DNA of 11,078 nt, taken from positions 1 through 11,078 of the forward strand of contig DAHWFG010000406.1 in NCBI GenBank assembly GCA_027325115.1, given 5' to 3'. Made by a program: the position numbers and the translations under genes. Position 1 is the stretch's first letter. The number at the start of each line of letters is the position of its first letter. The stretch is from JAKBCQ01 sp021807585 (lineage in GTDB: Bacteria > Planctomycetota > Planctomycetia > Isosphaerales > Isosphaeraceae). The notes beneath the pieces were generated by a model, which was not told where the DNA came from, did no database searches, and saw only the letters and a program-made list of their open reading frames with translations. This document shows, one piece after another, positions 1 to 7,429 of this stretch.

Positions 1-775
1 CCCGAACGATCCCGGCGGCGGGCTTTGAAAGCGGTTGGATCGGAGGGATATATTCATAAAAGTAATCAATATCGATCGCACGAAACGGGGCTTTGCGGAG
101 GAGGGCGGCGGCTTCGATCACGCGTCTCGGTTCGTCGCCGCGAACTCCGCTGACGACGGCCCTGCGCCGCTTGATGATCCCGGCCTTTTCGCCGGCGATC
201 GCCGCCAAGGTGTTTCCAAGCTGTTTAGTATGATCAAATGAAATGTTGGTTAATACCGAGACCGCGGGACGGACGGCGTTGGTGGAATCGAGCCTGCCCC
301 CGAGGCCGACTTCGAGGACGACCGCTCCCGCGTTCGCGCGGGCGAAGTGGAGCAGGCCGAGCGCGGTCGTCACCTCGAAGAACGTCGACGGGCGATGTCC
401 GCGGGCCGATTCGTCGTCGTCGAGTCGCTCGAGGATCGGCCTGATCTCGTTGATCAGGTTGGCGAGATCGACCGTGGCGATCTGGTTGCCGTCGGTACGA
501 AAACGCTCCTCGACGGCGTTAAGGTGAGGCGAGCTGAACAGGCCGGTTTTGATCCCCGACGCGGTCAGCGCCGCGGCGATCAGCGCCGAGGTCGATCCTT
601 TCCCCTTGGTACCGGCGACATGAACGATCGGCGCGGCGTCCTGTGGATCGCCGAGCGCGCGGAGCAGGCGTCGCATCCGCGCGAGCCTCAATTCCGACGA
701 CGACCGGGGCATTCCCGTACGTTCGTAATTCAGCCTGCCGAAGAGAAAATCGAAGGGATCGGAAACTTCGCTCAT
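1..775 (-). CDS. folC: Folylpolyglutamate synthase / dihydrofolate synthase, 5' part (3' end beyond left edge)
   Basis: ATP-dependent ligase of the Mur-ligase superfamily that adds glutamate to folates in the cytoplasm; many bacterial versions also make dihydrofolate from dihydropteroate. Reading leftwards from ATG at 775 gives 258 uninterrupted codons to the window edge. Visible motifs are an N-terminal LNYE (15-18) typical of the family, the P-loop AGTKGKGST (54-62), SSPHL (81-85), the folate/ATP-site segment LEVGLGGRLDSTN (154-166), and SFDHTKQLGNT (179-189) followed by an EKAGIIK-type stretch. The C-terminal glutamate-binding domain lies outside the window. The start is chosen because LNYE sits close to it; no good Shine-Dalgarno is seen, only GAGG about 20 nt upstream. 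It lies 106 bp downstream of the receiver gene on the same strand with no clear terminator between, so co-transcription is possible. Family assignment is very secure; mono- versus bifunctional activity cannot be decided. Confidence 0.95.
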   Translation of the reverse strand, partial: MSEVSDPFDFLFGRLNYERTGMPRSSSELRLARMRRLLRALGDPQDAAPIVHVAGTKGKGSTSALIAAALTASGIKTGLFSSPHLNAVEERFRTDGNQIATVDLANLINEIRPILERLDDDESARGHRPSTFFEVTTALGLLHFARANAGAVVLEVGLGGRLDSTNAVRPAVSVLTNISFDHTKQLGNTLAAIAGEKAGIIKRRRAVVSGVRGDEPRRVIEAAALLRKAPFRAIDIDYFYEYIPPIQPLSKPAAGIVR

Positions 776-881
776 GCTTGCGCTCGACCGACCTCGGAAA
801 GAATCGAAATCAACGTTTGAAAGTATCGGCGAGCGTCTGTAAGAGATCGCTCGAGGCGTTTGTCTGGATCGGTCGATCGAT

Positions 882-1268
882 TCACGCGGAAACGGAGTCG
901 CCGCCGAGGACGCGTTCGACGCTCGCGAGCAACTCGGAAAGCGAAGTCAGGTTCTTGACGAGGAACTCGATCGCGCCGTTTTTGAACGCGAAAAGTTGGT
1001 ATTGGGCGTCGGAATGATTGGAAAGCATAAGCACTTTCAATTGATTCGACGCGCCTTCGTCGCGAAGCGTTTCGAGCACCTCAAAGCCGTTCAGGAACGG
1101 CATCCAAAGGTCGAGGATTAAGAGGCTGGGTTGATGCACGCGAACCAGGTCGACGGCTTCGCGTCCGTTGCTCGCTTCGAGAACATCGTAACCCGCGGAT
1201 CGAAGCAAAGGAGAATAAACGGCGCGGAGGTCGGGGCAATCATCGGCCAGCACGATCGTCGTGGACAC
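882..1268 (-). CDS. Stand-alone CheY-like response regulator receiver domain
   Basis: A 128-residue protein that is a single receiver domain with no output domain. Such proteins take a phosphoryl group from a histidine kinase and act by protein contact. The acidic pocket is D9-D10, the phospho-acceptor is D53 in LLILDLWMP, the switch Ser is S83 and the conserved Lys is K105. K105 is followed by Asn instead of the usual Pro (KN, not KP), a mild departure. The start is GTG at 1268, chosen because GAGGAAGGA (1279-1287) lies 10 nt upstream and the first strand begins at once (TTIVLADD). No kinase or chemotaxis gene is in view, so the pathway is unknown. It could be co-transcribed with folC downstream. 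The domain call is secure; the biological role is not. Confidence 0.92.
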   Translation of the reverse strand: MSTTIVLADDCPDLRAVYSPLLRSAGYDVLEASNGREAVDLVRVHQPSLLILDLWMPFLNGFEVLETLRDEGASNQLKVLMLSNHSDAQYQLFAFKNGAIEFLVKNLTSLSELLASVERVLGGDSVSA

Positions 1269-1278
1269 GTCCCTACGT

Positions 1279-1287
1279 TCCTTCCTC
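1279..1287 (-). promoter_or_regulatory. Ribosome binding site of the receiver gene
   Basis: On the minus strand this reads GAGGAAGGA, a strong Shine-Dalgarno match, 10 nt before the GTG at 1268. It decides the choice of this non-ATG start. Confidence 0.7.
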
Positions 1288-1391
1288 GCGATGGCGATTT
1301 TTGATCATCGCTGCGCCTTCATGGCGATTCCGTGGCGAGTCGGTCATCTCCGATGCCCGTCCCCGTCGCCGGCTCCCGGCGCCATCGGCTC

Positions 1392-1499
1392 CTATGGAAC
1401 CACGTGAACGAGGATCGCACAAGACCGATCGATTTTCGAGCCGATCGGTTCCAAGCAAATCGCCAAGAACCGCGAAAAACGCGGCGAAAAAACATTCAT
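1392..1499 (-). CDS. Possible 35-residue leader-like ORF (doubtful)
   Basis: The minus strand has a strong Shine-Dalgarno-like GGGAGGG about 4 nt before ATG at 1499, opening a 35-codon ORF (begins MNVFSPRFSRF, ends at TAG). A second ATG four bases later (1495) opens an overlapping 58-codon ORF ending at 1319, very rich in Arg and Trp, which looks like chance. Either would lie just ahead of the receiver gene on the same strand. I recognise no family. The only support is the ribosome-binding-site-like sequence and position; this may be non-coding leader. Confidence 0.15.
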   Translation of the reverse strand: MNVFSPRFSRFLAICLEPIGSKIDRSCAILVHVVP

Positions 1500-1790
1500 A
1501 ATTCCCTCCCGCGAGCGACTTCGAGAGTCCCGAGAGAACTCGCGGGCGGCGAGTCGAGGAATCGAGGCGAGGATCGCGAGCTTGATTGTCCCATGTATTT
1601 CAGACATGAGAACGGCGATCTCGGTGGGCGATCACGCCGACCGCCGCGGCTCGACGCCCCCGAGAGACGGTCGAATCACGCCGCGGTCTCGACCGCACAC
1701 TTCGCTCTGGGAAGCCGGGTCGCTTTCGAGGCGCCGACTGATACGGCGGAGCGCGGGGTCGCGGCGAACCGGCTTGACCGCGGCCTCGGC

Positions 1791-1830
1791 ATTCATGTAA
1801 ACTTAGTATGATTAGTCGTTTAATATCGAT
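1791..1830 (+). promoter_or_regulatory. AT-rich patch, candidate secA promoter region
   Basis: A roughly 40-bp AT-rich island in otherwise G+C-rich DNA, 145-185 bp ahead of the secA start. It contains TATGAT (1807-1812) and TAATAT (1821-1826), both resembling -10 boxes, but neither has a good -35 box at normal spacing. The call rests on base composition and position only. Confidence 0.25.
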
Positions 1831-1975
1831 TGGAGAGTGCGGATCGGCCGGCTCTTCACTTCGATATTGAGGTCGCTCGGCGGCGAGTATCGGCTCGGCG
1901 AGCGCGGCTTGGCGTGACGATCGACTTGGCGGATGAATCAAAAATCCACGTATTCGGTGCGAGGCGATACCCGCG

Positions 1976-4900
1976 ATGGAAATGATAAGTGAGCTTTGGT
2001 ACAAGACGACCGACGCATTCACCGCGGTTTCCGAGGAAATTTCCGACGGCCTGGTGCGGATCTTCGGCAATTCGAACGAGCGTCTGATCCGCCGCATGAG
2101 GCCCGTCGTCGCGCGCATCAACGATCTTGAACCCGCGTTCGAGGCTCTTTCCGACGCCGAACTCAAAGCCAAAACCGCGGAATTCCGCGAACGTCTGGCG
2201 CGCGGTCAAACGCTCGACGATCTCTTGATCGAGGCGTTCGCGGCGTGCCGCGAGTCGGGCAAACGTCACCTTAAAATGCGCCATTACGACGTCCAGCTTA
2301 TGGGTGGAATGGTACTCCACGGCGGCAAGATCGCCGAAATGGTGACGGGCGAAGGAAAAACGCTCGTCGCCACGCTCGCGGTTTATCTCAATGCGCTCGA
2401 GGGCAAAGGCGTTCACGTCGTCACGGTGAACGATTATCTCGCGCGGCGCGACGCCGAGTGGATGAGCCCGATTTACAGCGGTTTGGGAGTGACGGTCGGC
2501 GCCATCCAGTCCGAGATGGAATCGGAAGAACGTCAAGAGATGTATGGAAGAGACATCACTTACGGCACAAACAACGAGTTTGGATTCGATTATTTACGCG
2601 ACAACATGAAACCGTCGCGTTCCTTACAGGCGCAGCGCGAGCTTCATTACGCGGTGATCGACGAGGTGGACAGCATTTTGATCGACGAGGCGCGCACCCC
2701 GCTGATCATCTCGGGTCCGGCGTTCGACGACGTACGAAAATACGCCGAGGCCGATCGGATCGCGCGGCTTCTCAAAAAGGGCGCACACTTCGAGGTCAAA
2801 GAGAAGGAGCGGACATGCCATTTAAGCGACGACGGCATCCGCGAGGCCGAAAAAATCGCCGGGATCGAAAGCTTTTACACCCCCGGCAACATGGAATGGC
2901 CGCATCTGATCGATAATTCCTTGAAAGCGCATTATTTATATAGGCGCGATCGTGATTATATGATCAAGGACGGCGAGGTTATCATCGTCGACGAGTTCAC
3001 GGGCCGGCTGATGATCGGCAGACAGTGGTCCGACGGCCTCCATCAAGCCGTCGAGGCCAAGGAACGCGTCCGCATCAAAGAGGAAAATCAAACCCTCGCC
3101 ACAATTACACTTCAAAATTATTTCAAGCTTTATAATAAGCTCGCGGGGATGACCGGCACGGCGATGACCGAGGCCAACGAGTTTTACAAGGTATACAAGC
3201 TTGAGGTGGTGGCGATCCCGACGAATCGTCCGCTGACGCGGCAATCGTTCCCCGACGTGATCTACCGGACCGAGCGCGAGAAATTCGGCGCGATCATCGA
3301 CGAGATTCGCGAGGTTCATGCGACGGGGAGGCCGATCCTGGTGGGGACGACTTCGATCGAAAAATCAGAGGAGCTCTCCGAGTATTTAAGTAAGCACGGG
3401 ATTCCTCATCAGGTTTTGAACGCCAAATATCATGAAAGCGAGGCCGAGATCGTCGCCCAGGCGGGGCGAAAATCGGGGGTGACGATCGCCACCAACATGG
3501 CGGGTCGCGGCACCGACATCATCCTCGGCGGTAATCCCGAATTTATGGCGTGGGCCGATCTTAAGATCCTCAAAGACGAAGACGGTCGGCCCCTCTACCC
3601 CACCCGGCTGGAAGTTCCGATCGACGTCTGGAACCAGGCGGTATCAAAATACGAAGATTATATGAAAGCCGAGGGGCGTGAAGTCGCCGGGATCGGCGGA
3701 TTGCACATTATTGGAACTGAGCGGCACGAGAGCCGGCGAATCGACAACCAGTTGCGCGGTCGCGCCGGTCGCCAGGGCGATCCGGGATCGTCGCGGTTTT
3801 TCCTTTCGCTTGAAGACGATCTGATGCGGAAATTCGCGGGCGAGTGGGTTTCGGGCGTGCTCGGCAAGATGGGGATGCAAGACGGCGAGGCGATCGTCAG
3901 CAAGCTCGTCACGCGGCAAATCGAAGGGGCGCAAAAGAAGGTTGAGGAACGCAACTTTGATGCGCGTAAGAATCTTCTCGAATACGACGAAGTGATGGAC
4001 GAACAGCGGAAACGGATTTATTCGTTCCGCCAACAGCTTTTGGACGGCGCGCCTCCCAAGGATTCGATCATGCGGATGATCGACGAACAGATCAGAGCCG
4101 CCGCCAAACGCTATCTCGCCGAGGATTACGGCGTCTCGGCGTTCGCCGAATGGGTCGGCGAGCGGCTGGGGGTTGAGTTCACCGCGCGCGATTTCCGCGG
4201 CGCGGCATTCGAAGAGGCGCGCGACCAGGCCAAAGCCTCGGCCGAATCGCAAACCGCCGAACTTATCCGCGAAGCGCTCGAGGAACACCTTCCCGACGAC
4301 GCCGAATCCGAAGAGTGGAACTGGCAGGCGATGGCCAACTGGGTCGTTACCCGCTATGATGTGAGCATTAAAGAAAAAGATCTCCGTCAATTCGCCCGAG
4401 CCGCGAGGAATCCCGAGACGGGCCGCAACGAGCTTGATCTCGATCGCAACGCGCTCACCGCGTTTGTCGAAGAGAAGGCGATCGAATCGATTCGGTCGGT
4501 CGATCTTTCTCCGGCGGCCGAATCGTTGCGGGAAGATTTTGGTCGCCGCGCCCTTGCGGGCTGGGTTCAACATAAGTTCGGCTTAAGATTGGATCACGAG
4601 CCTTGGGCCAAGCTTTCGAGCCAGGAGACGACGCGGCTGATCCTTTCCGAGGCGACTAAACATTACAACATCAAAGAGGCCGAGTTCCCGGTGATGGTTG
4701 CGCTGACGCGTTTCCTCCGCGATCGCGACCCCGGCCAGCCGGCGCGGTACGACCGCGAGGGGCTCGCCGCGTGGGCCTCGAAACGGTATCACGTGATCGT
4801 CGACGTGGAAGAACTGCGGACGATGCTCCGACCTGAAATCGAGGCGAGGCTCCTCGAAATCGCCCGCGACGCGTATCCCGGCGCTCGGATCGAAGCCGAA

Positions 4901-5632
4901 CTCGCTCGACGTATCGACGAAGTTTATGGACCCGAACCGTCGGCCGTCGGCAAAGCTCTCCCGCTGATCGCTCCCGGCCCCAACGCCGTCGCCAAATTGC
5001 GGGATTGGCTCGCTTCCGAACTCGAATCCGAGATCCTTACATCCGTCGATGACCTCGTCGGCCTCTCCCGTGAAGAAGTCCGCACACAATTATTTAACGC
5101 ATTCGATTCGATCCATCGGCCCGAAATGGCCGAGATGGAACGGTCGCTCTTGCTTCAGATCCTCGACAGCGCGTGGATGGAACATCTTCGCGCCATGGAT
5201 CACCTGCGATCGTCGGTGGGGCTCCGAGGCTACGCCCAGGTCGACCCCAAAGTCGAATATAAGCGTGAAGGAATGAAGATTTTTGAAGAGATGTGGAACG
5301 GCGTCGCCGATCGCGTGACCGATCTTGTTTTCAAGATGGAGCAAGTCGATCCCGACTTCCTTTCGTATCTTGGGTCGCGTTGGAAGCTCGACCGCGCCGA
5401 GACGATTCACGATTCTCCCGTCAGCAGTCTTCACGCCGAGCCCGACGCCACAGGAATCCGCGCCCGCCAGCAAGCCGCGATCGAGGCGAGCCAAGAGACG
5501 TCCGAACGGAAACGCGAACCCGTTCGTAACGTCGGCAAAAAAGTCGGTCGAAACGACCCCTGCCCGTGCGGATCTGGTAAAAAATTCAAGGCGTGCTGCA
5601 TGCGAACCGGCGCGCGATCGAACCAGGCGTAA
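1976..5632 (+). CDS. secA: Preprotein translocase ATPase SecA, long form with expanded helical-wing region
   Basis: Motor ATPase that drives secretory proteins through SecYEG at the cytoplasmic face of the inner membrane. Visible motifs are Walker A TGEGKT (124-129), Walker B DEVD (229-232), the NMAGRGTDIILGGNP segment, and the motif VI region RIDNQLRGRAGRQGDPGSSR. Next come LLEYDEV (from 667), LDSAWMEHLRAMDHLR (W1067) and a C-terminal zinc-binding tail with four cysteines, C1196, C1198, C1207 and C1208. At 1,218 residues it is about 300 longer than E. coli SecA (901). From LLEYD to the conserved Trp of LDSxW is 400 residues here against about 130 in E. coli, so about 270 extra residues sit in the helical scaffold/wing region. 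That stretch repeats a motif centred on W726, W789, W863, W933 and, weaker, W1011. The N-terminus (MEMISELWYK...) is also somewhat extended; ATG 1976 has GAGG (1961-1964) 11 nt upstream. Identity is certain. Confidence 0.98.
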   Translation: MEMISELWYKTTDAFTAVSEEISDGLVRIFGNSNERLIRRMRPVVARINDLEPAFEALSDAELKAKTAEFRERLARGQTLDDLLIEAFAACRESGKRHLKMRHYDVQLMGGMVLHGGKIAEMVTGEGKTLVATLAVYLNALEGKGVHVVTVNDYLARRDAEWMSPIYSGLGVTVGAIQSEMESEERQEMYGRDITYGTNNEFGFDYLRDNMKPSRSLQAQRELHYAVIDEVDSILIDEARTPLIISGPAFDDVRKYAEADRIARLLKKGAHFEVKEKERTCHLSDDGIREAEKIAGIESFYTPGNMEWPHLIDNSLKAHYLYRRDRDYMIKDGEVIIVDEFTGRLMIGRQWSDGLHQAVEAKERVRIKEENQTLATITLQNYFKLYNKLAGMTGTAMTEANEFYKVYKLEVVAIPTNRPLTRQSFPDVIYRTEREKFGAIIDEIREVHATGRPILVGTTSIEKSEELSEYLSKHGIPHQVLNAKYHESEAEIVAQAGRKSGVTIATNMAGRGTDIILGGNPEFMAWADLKILKDEDGRPLYPTRLEVPIDVWNQAVSKYEDYMKAEGREVAGIGGLHIIGTERHESRRIDNQLRGRAGRQGDPGSSRFFLSLEDDLMRKFAGEWVSGVLGKMGMQDGEAIVSKLVTRQIEGAQKKVEERNFDARKNLLEYDEVMDEQRKRIYSFRQQLLDGAPPKDSIMRMIDEQIRAAAKRYLAEDYGVSAFAEWVGERLGVEFTARDFRGAAFEEARDQAKASAESQTAELIREALEEHLPDDAESEEWNWQAMANWVVTRYDVSIKEKDLRQFARAARNPETGRNELDLDRNALTAFVEEKAIESIRSVDLSPAAESLREDFGRRALAGWVQHKFGLRLDHEPWAKLSSQETTRLILSEATKHYNIKEAEFPVMVALTRFLRDRDPGQPARYDREGLAAWASKRYHVIVDVEELRTMLRPEIEARLLEIARDAYPGARIEAELARRIDEVYGPEPSAVGKALPLIAPGPNAVAKLRDWLASELESEILTSVDDLVGLSREEVRTQLFNAFDSIHRPEMAEMERSLLLQILDSAWMEHLRAMDHLRSSVGLRGYAQVDPKVEYKREGMKIFEEMWNGVADRVTDLVFKMEQVDPDFLSYLGSRWKLDRAETIHDSPVSSLHAEPDATGIRARQQAAIEASQETSERKREPVRNVGKKVGRNDPCPCGSGKKFKACCMRTGARSNQA
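4136..5090 (+). repeat. Degenerate protein repeat within secA: about five Trp-centred units
   Basis: Within the extra SecA segment the pattern (small/hydrophobic)-x-A-x-W-V-x-x-(basic)-(aromatic)-x-(hydrophobic)-x-(hydrophobic), followed by an acidic/helical stretch, recurs: AFAEWVGERLGVEF (722-735), AMANWVVTRYDVSI (785-798), ALAGWVQHKFGLRL (859-872), GLAAWASKRYHVIV (929-942) and a weaker KLRDWLASELESEI (1007-1020). The Trp-to-Trp steps are 63, 74, 70 and 78 residues. E. coli SecA has one comparable site, the DLPIAEWL segment around W723 in the helical wing domain (from memory), so these may be tandem copies of a wing unit. The DNA itself is not obviously repetitive. Confidence 0.6.
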
Positions 5633-5652
5633 CGCATTCCACGCCCGGAATC

Positions 5653-5697
5653 AGCCGATCGATCCCGCCGATTTCCGCCGCGAGCGATCGATCGGCT
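5653..5697 (+). terminator. Stem-loop downstream of secA (possible terminator or mRNA-stabilising hairpin)
   Basis: Perfect 12-bp inverted repeat, AGCCGATCGATC (5653-5664) and GATCGATCGGCT (5686-5697), with a 21-nt loop. The stem can be extended by three more pairs past a one-base bulge. It begins 20 nt after the secA stop. No T-run follows, so it is not a canonical intrinsic terminator; 3'-end protection or partial termination before waaA is equally likely. Confidence 0.45.
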
Positions 5698-5853
5698 TGA
5701 TGTAATCTCAGTGTCCTAAACGAGTTGCGTCTGCAATACCAAGCCGGGGTGGCGCAAATGCGGCCCGCGAGCGCCGAACGATTCGCCTTTTGTTCATCGG
5801 ATCGCTCGGTTTTGCAGCGTTCAAGGCACAAAGGTTGCAGCGAAATCTCCTCT

Positions 5854-5872
5854 CCGACCGACCGACCGACCG
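5854..5872 (+). repeat. Short (CCGA)n tandem repeat
   Basis: CCGA repeated four times plus CCG, in the secA-waaA spacer, about 60 bp ahead of the waaA start. The spacer (5633-5932) otherwise holds only the stem-loop and the waaA ribosome binding site; no credible gene is seen in it. The repeat has no evident function and is a possible slippage site in the 5' leader of waaA. Confidence 0.5.
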
Positions 5873-5920
5873 CTCGCGCCGACGCGATCTTCGTGGTGGA
5901 CCGCGTAACGACGCCTTGGG

Positions 5921-5926
5921 AAAGGA
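5921..5926 (+). promoter_or_regulatory. Ribosome binding site of waaA
   Basis: AAAGGA six nt before the ATG at 5933. It supports this start over overlapping upstream frames. Confidence 0.65.
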
Positions 5927-5932
5927 TTCCTG

Positions 5933-7228
5933 ATGGGGCCGGCTTTCGATTTCATTTATGTGCTTATATTAGTTATCAGTTCACCGATCCTTTTATATCG
6001 GATGATCCGCCTCGGTAAGTATCGCGACGGCTTCGTCGAGAAGGTGTTGGGTCGATCGCCGCGTCGTATCGGCGACCGCCCCTGCGTGTGGTTCCACGCG
6101 GTCAGCGTCGGCGAGGTTCTCTTGCTCAAGCCGATCGTCGCCGAACTCGCTCGTCGCGGCCCCGATCGCGATATCGTCATCTCGACGACGACGCCGACGG
6201 GCCTTTCCGTCGCAAGGCGAACATATCCCGATCTCGTTACGTTTTACGCGCCGCTTGATTTGAGCTGGGCGGTACGCCGCGCGATCGCGCGGATCAGGCC
6301 GACCGTGCTGGCTCTTGTCGAGCTTGAGGTTTGGCCGAATCTCGTTCGCGAGGCCAAGCGCAACGGTATCGGCGTGTTGATCATCAACGGACGATTGAGC
6401 GCGCGGAGTCATCGCGGTTACCGGCGGCTTCGGGGTCCGCTTGGACCGACCTTCAAACGCCTCGATGCGGTCGCCGCGCAAACGCCCGAATACGCGGCGC
6501 GATTCGTCGACCTCGGCGTTCCCGCCGATCGCGTGCGCGTGACGGGCTCGGTCAAATTCGATAATCTCGAATCCGATCGTGAAAACTCAGTCACGCTTTC
6601 ACTTCAAGATGAATTGGGATTATCCGAGCGTCAAACGATTTTCGTCGCCGGGAGCACGATGGACGGAGAGGAGGAAGCCGCGTATTCGGCTTATCTCGCC
6701 GCTCGACGTGAATTCACCGAACTCCGCCTGATCGTCGTGCCACGCCATCCCGAACGATGCGACCGGATCGCCGCGATGATCGAGAAACGAGGCGGTCGGG
6801 TCGTCCGTCGAAGCGACGGCCCGATTGATGCGCAAACACTCGTCGCGTGCGATCCCCCGGTGATTTTGGTCGATACCGTCGGCGAGTTATCGGCGATTTG
6901 GGGGCTGGCGCGGATCGCGTTTGTGGGGGGGAGTTTATTCCCCGGCCGCGGCGGTCAGAACATGATGGAGCCCGCGGCGTACGGCGCTTCGGTGATCTTC
7001 GGCCGGCACACGACGAACTTCCGTCGACCCGCCGAGCAGTTGCTCGAACGGCAAGGCGCGCGGTGCGTGAAAAACGCAAGCGAGCTTACCGCCGCGGTTT
7101 TGGACGATCTGAGAGATCCCGAATCGATCGACCGTCGCGGCGCCGCGGCTCGATCGTTCGTAACCGAGCAACGAGGCGCCGCGGCCCGCACCCTCGCCGA
7201 AATCGATCGACTGTTGGAACGCGGCTGA
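5933..7228 (+). CDS. waaA: 3-deoxy-D-manno-octulosonic acid (Kdo) transferase
   Basis: Inner-membrane glycosyltransferase (WaaA/KdtA, GT30 family) that transfers Kdo from CMP-Kdo to the lipid A precursor at the cytoplasmic face. The 431 residues are near the usual length (about 425 in E. coli). Residues 5-24 form the N-terminal hydrophobic anchor typical of the family. WFHAVSVGE (53-61) holds the conserved catalytic-base Glu (E61). ELEVWPN (130-136), GSVKFD (205-210), VPRHPER (269-275), DTVGEL (314-319) and FVGGSLFPGRGGQNMMEPAA (330-349) form the nucleotide-sugar-binding C-terminal half. The start is supported by AAAGGA six nt upstream and by the anchor beginning at once. It follows secA by 300 bp on the same strand and converges on thiE. 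Its presence implies Kdo-lipid A and an outer membrane. Whether it adds one or two Kdo units cannot be told. Confidence 0.95.
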   Translation: MGPAFDFIYVLILVISSPILLYRMIRLGKYRDGFVEKVLGRSPRRIGDRPCVWFHAVSVGEVLLLKPIVAELARRGPDRDIVISTTTPTGLSVARRTYPDLVTFYAPLDLSWAVRRAIARIRPTVLALVELEVWPNLVREAKRNGIGVLIINGRLSARSHRGYRRLRGPLGPTFKRLDAVAAQTPEYAARFVDLGVPADRVRVTGSVKFDNLESDRENSVTLSLQDELGLSERQTIFVAGSTMDGEEEAAYSAYLAARREFTELRLIVVPRHPERCDRIAAMIEKRGGRVVRRSDGPIDAQTLVACDPPVILVDTVGELSAIWGLARIAFVGGSLFPGRGGQNMMEPAAYGASVIFGRHTTNFRRPAEQLLERQGARCVKNASELTAAVLDDLRDPESIDRRGAAARSFVTEQRGAAARTLAEIDRLLERG

Positions 7229-7262
7229 GCGTTCCGCCGGCTTCGCGGCCCGATAAAAATAC

Positions 7263-7278
7263 ACAAATATATATTTGT
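7263..7278. repeat. Perfect 16-bp AT-rich palindrome in the waaA/thiE convergent spacer
   Basis: ACAAATATATATTTGT equals its own reverse complement. It sits in a roughly 60-bp AT-rich island (about 7252-7310) within a spacer of about 200 bp (7229-7429) between two gene 3' ends. It overlaps a consensus-like TATAAT (7278-7283, plus strand) with no -35 box. It could be an operator-like protein site, a bidirectional termination zone, or a chance AT palindrome. Confidence 0.5.
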
Positions 7279-7429
7279 ATAATTATTAATAAAAAGAATA
7301 TTTTGAAAGAAAGCGCTCTCAATCGCCGAGTCGATATCGCGAATCCGCCCGCTCCGGCTCAAAACGTCGATACACATTGTCAATCTTGGATTCGGCTGAA
7401 GATCGAGATCGGCGACGATCGGTCTTAAT

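Larger units (their letters stand above)
1269..1975. other. Gene-poor divergent intergenic region between the receiver gene and secA
   Basis: About 700 bp between two divergently read genes. Open frames on both strands are short, Arg/Pro/Ser-rich and without recognisable domains, so I read it as non-coding apart from the doubtful leader ORF at 1392-1499. It holds an 8-bp inverted repeat, CCCGCGAG (1508-1515) with CTCGCGGG (1539-1546), a short hairpin CCGCG-AAAAA-CGCGG (1470-1484), and an AT-rich patch near 1791-1830. Promoters for secA (rightwards) and for the receiver gene (leftwards) should both be here. Confidence 0.6.

Noticed and set aside
347..820. 157-codon plus-strand ORF
   Set aside because: It lies antisense to folC, whose motifs are clear on the minus strand; the product is Arg/Glu-rich with no domain.
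1273..1458. 61-codon minus-strand ORF ending just before the receiver gene
   Set aside because: It has a TTG start without a ribosome binding site and an Arg-rich composition, and it competes with better-supported starts at 1495-1499.
1600..2172. 190-codon minus-strand ORF spanning the secA start
   Set aside because: It overlaps the certain secA N-terminus antisense and its product is Ser/Arg/Pro-rich with no recognisable motif.
3644..4573. 309-codon minus-strand ORF
   Set aside because: It is a mirror frame of the secA coding sequence, a common by-product of G+C-rich codon bias.
5725..6018. 97-codon plus-strand ORF in the secA-waaA spacer
   Set aside because: It has a TTG start and runs through the waaA ribosome binding site and start in another frame, with no motif.
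7233..7260. Possible intrinsic terminator after waaA
   Set aside because: The GCCG/CGGC stem is only 4 bp and the following tract is A-rich, not T-rich, on the waaA strand.
6955..7383. 142-codon minus-strand ORF downstream of thiE
   Set aside because: Most of it is antisense to the conserved C-terminal half of waaA and it resembles no protein; the Ile/Asn-rich start only reflects the AT-rich island.
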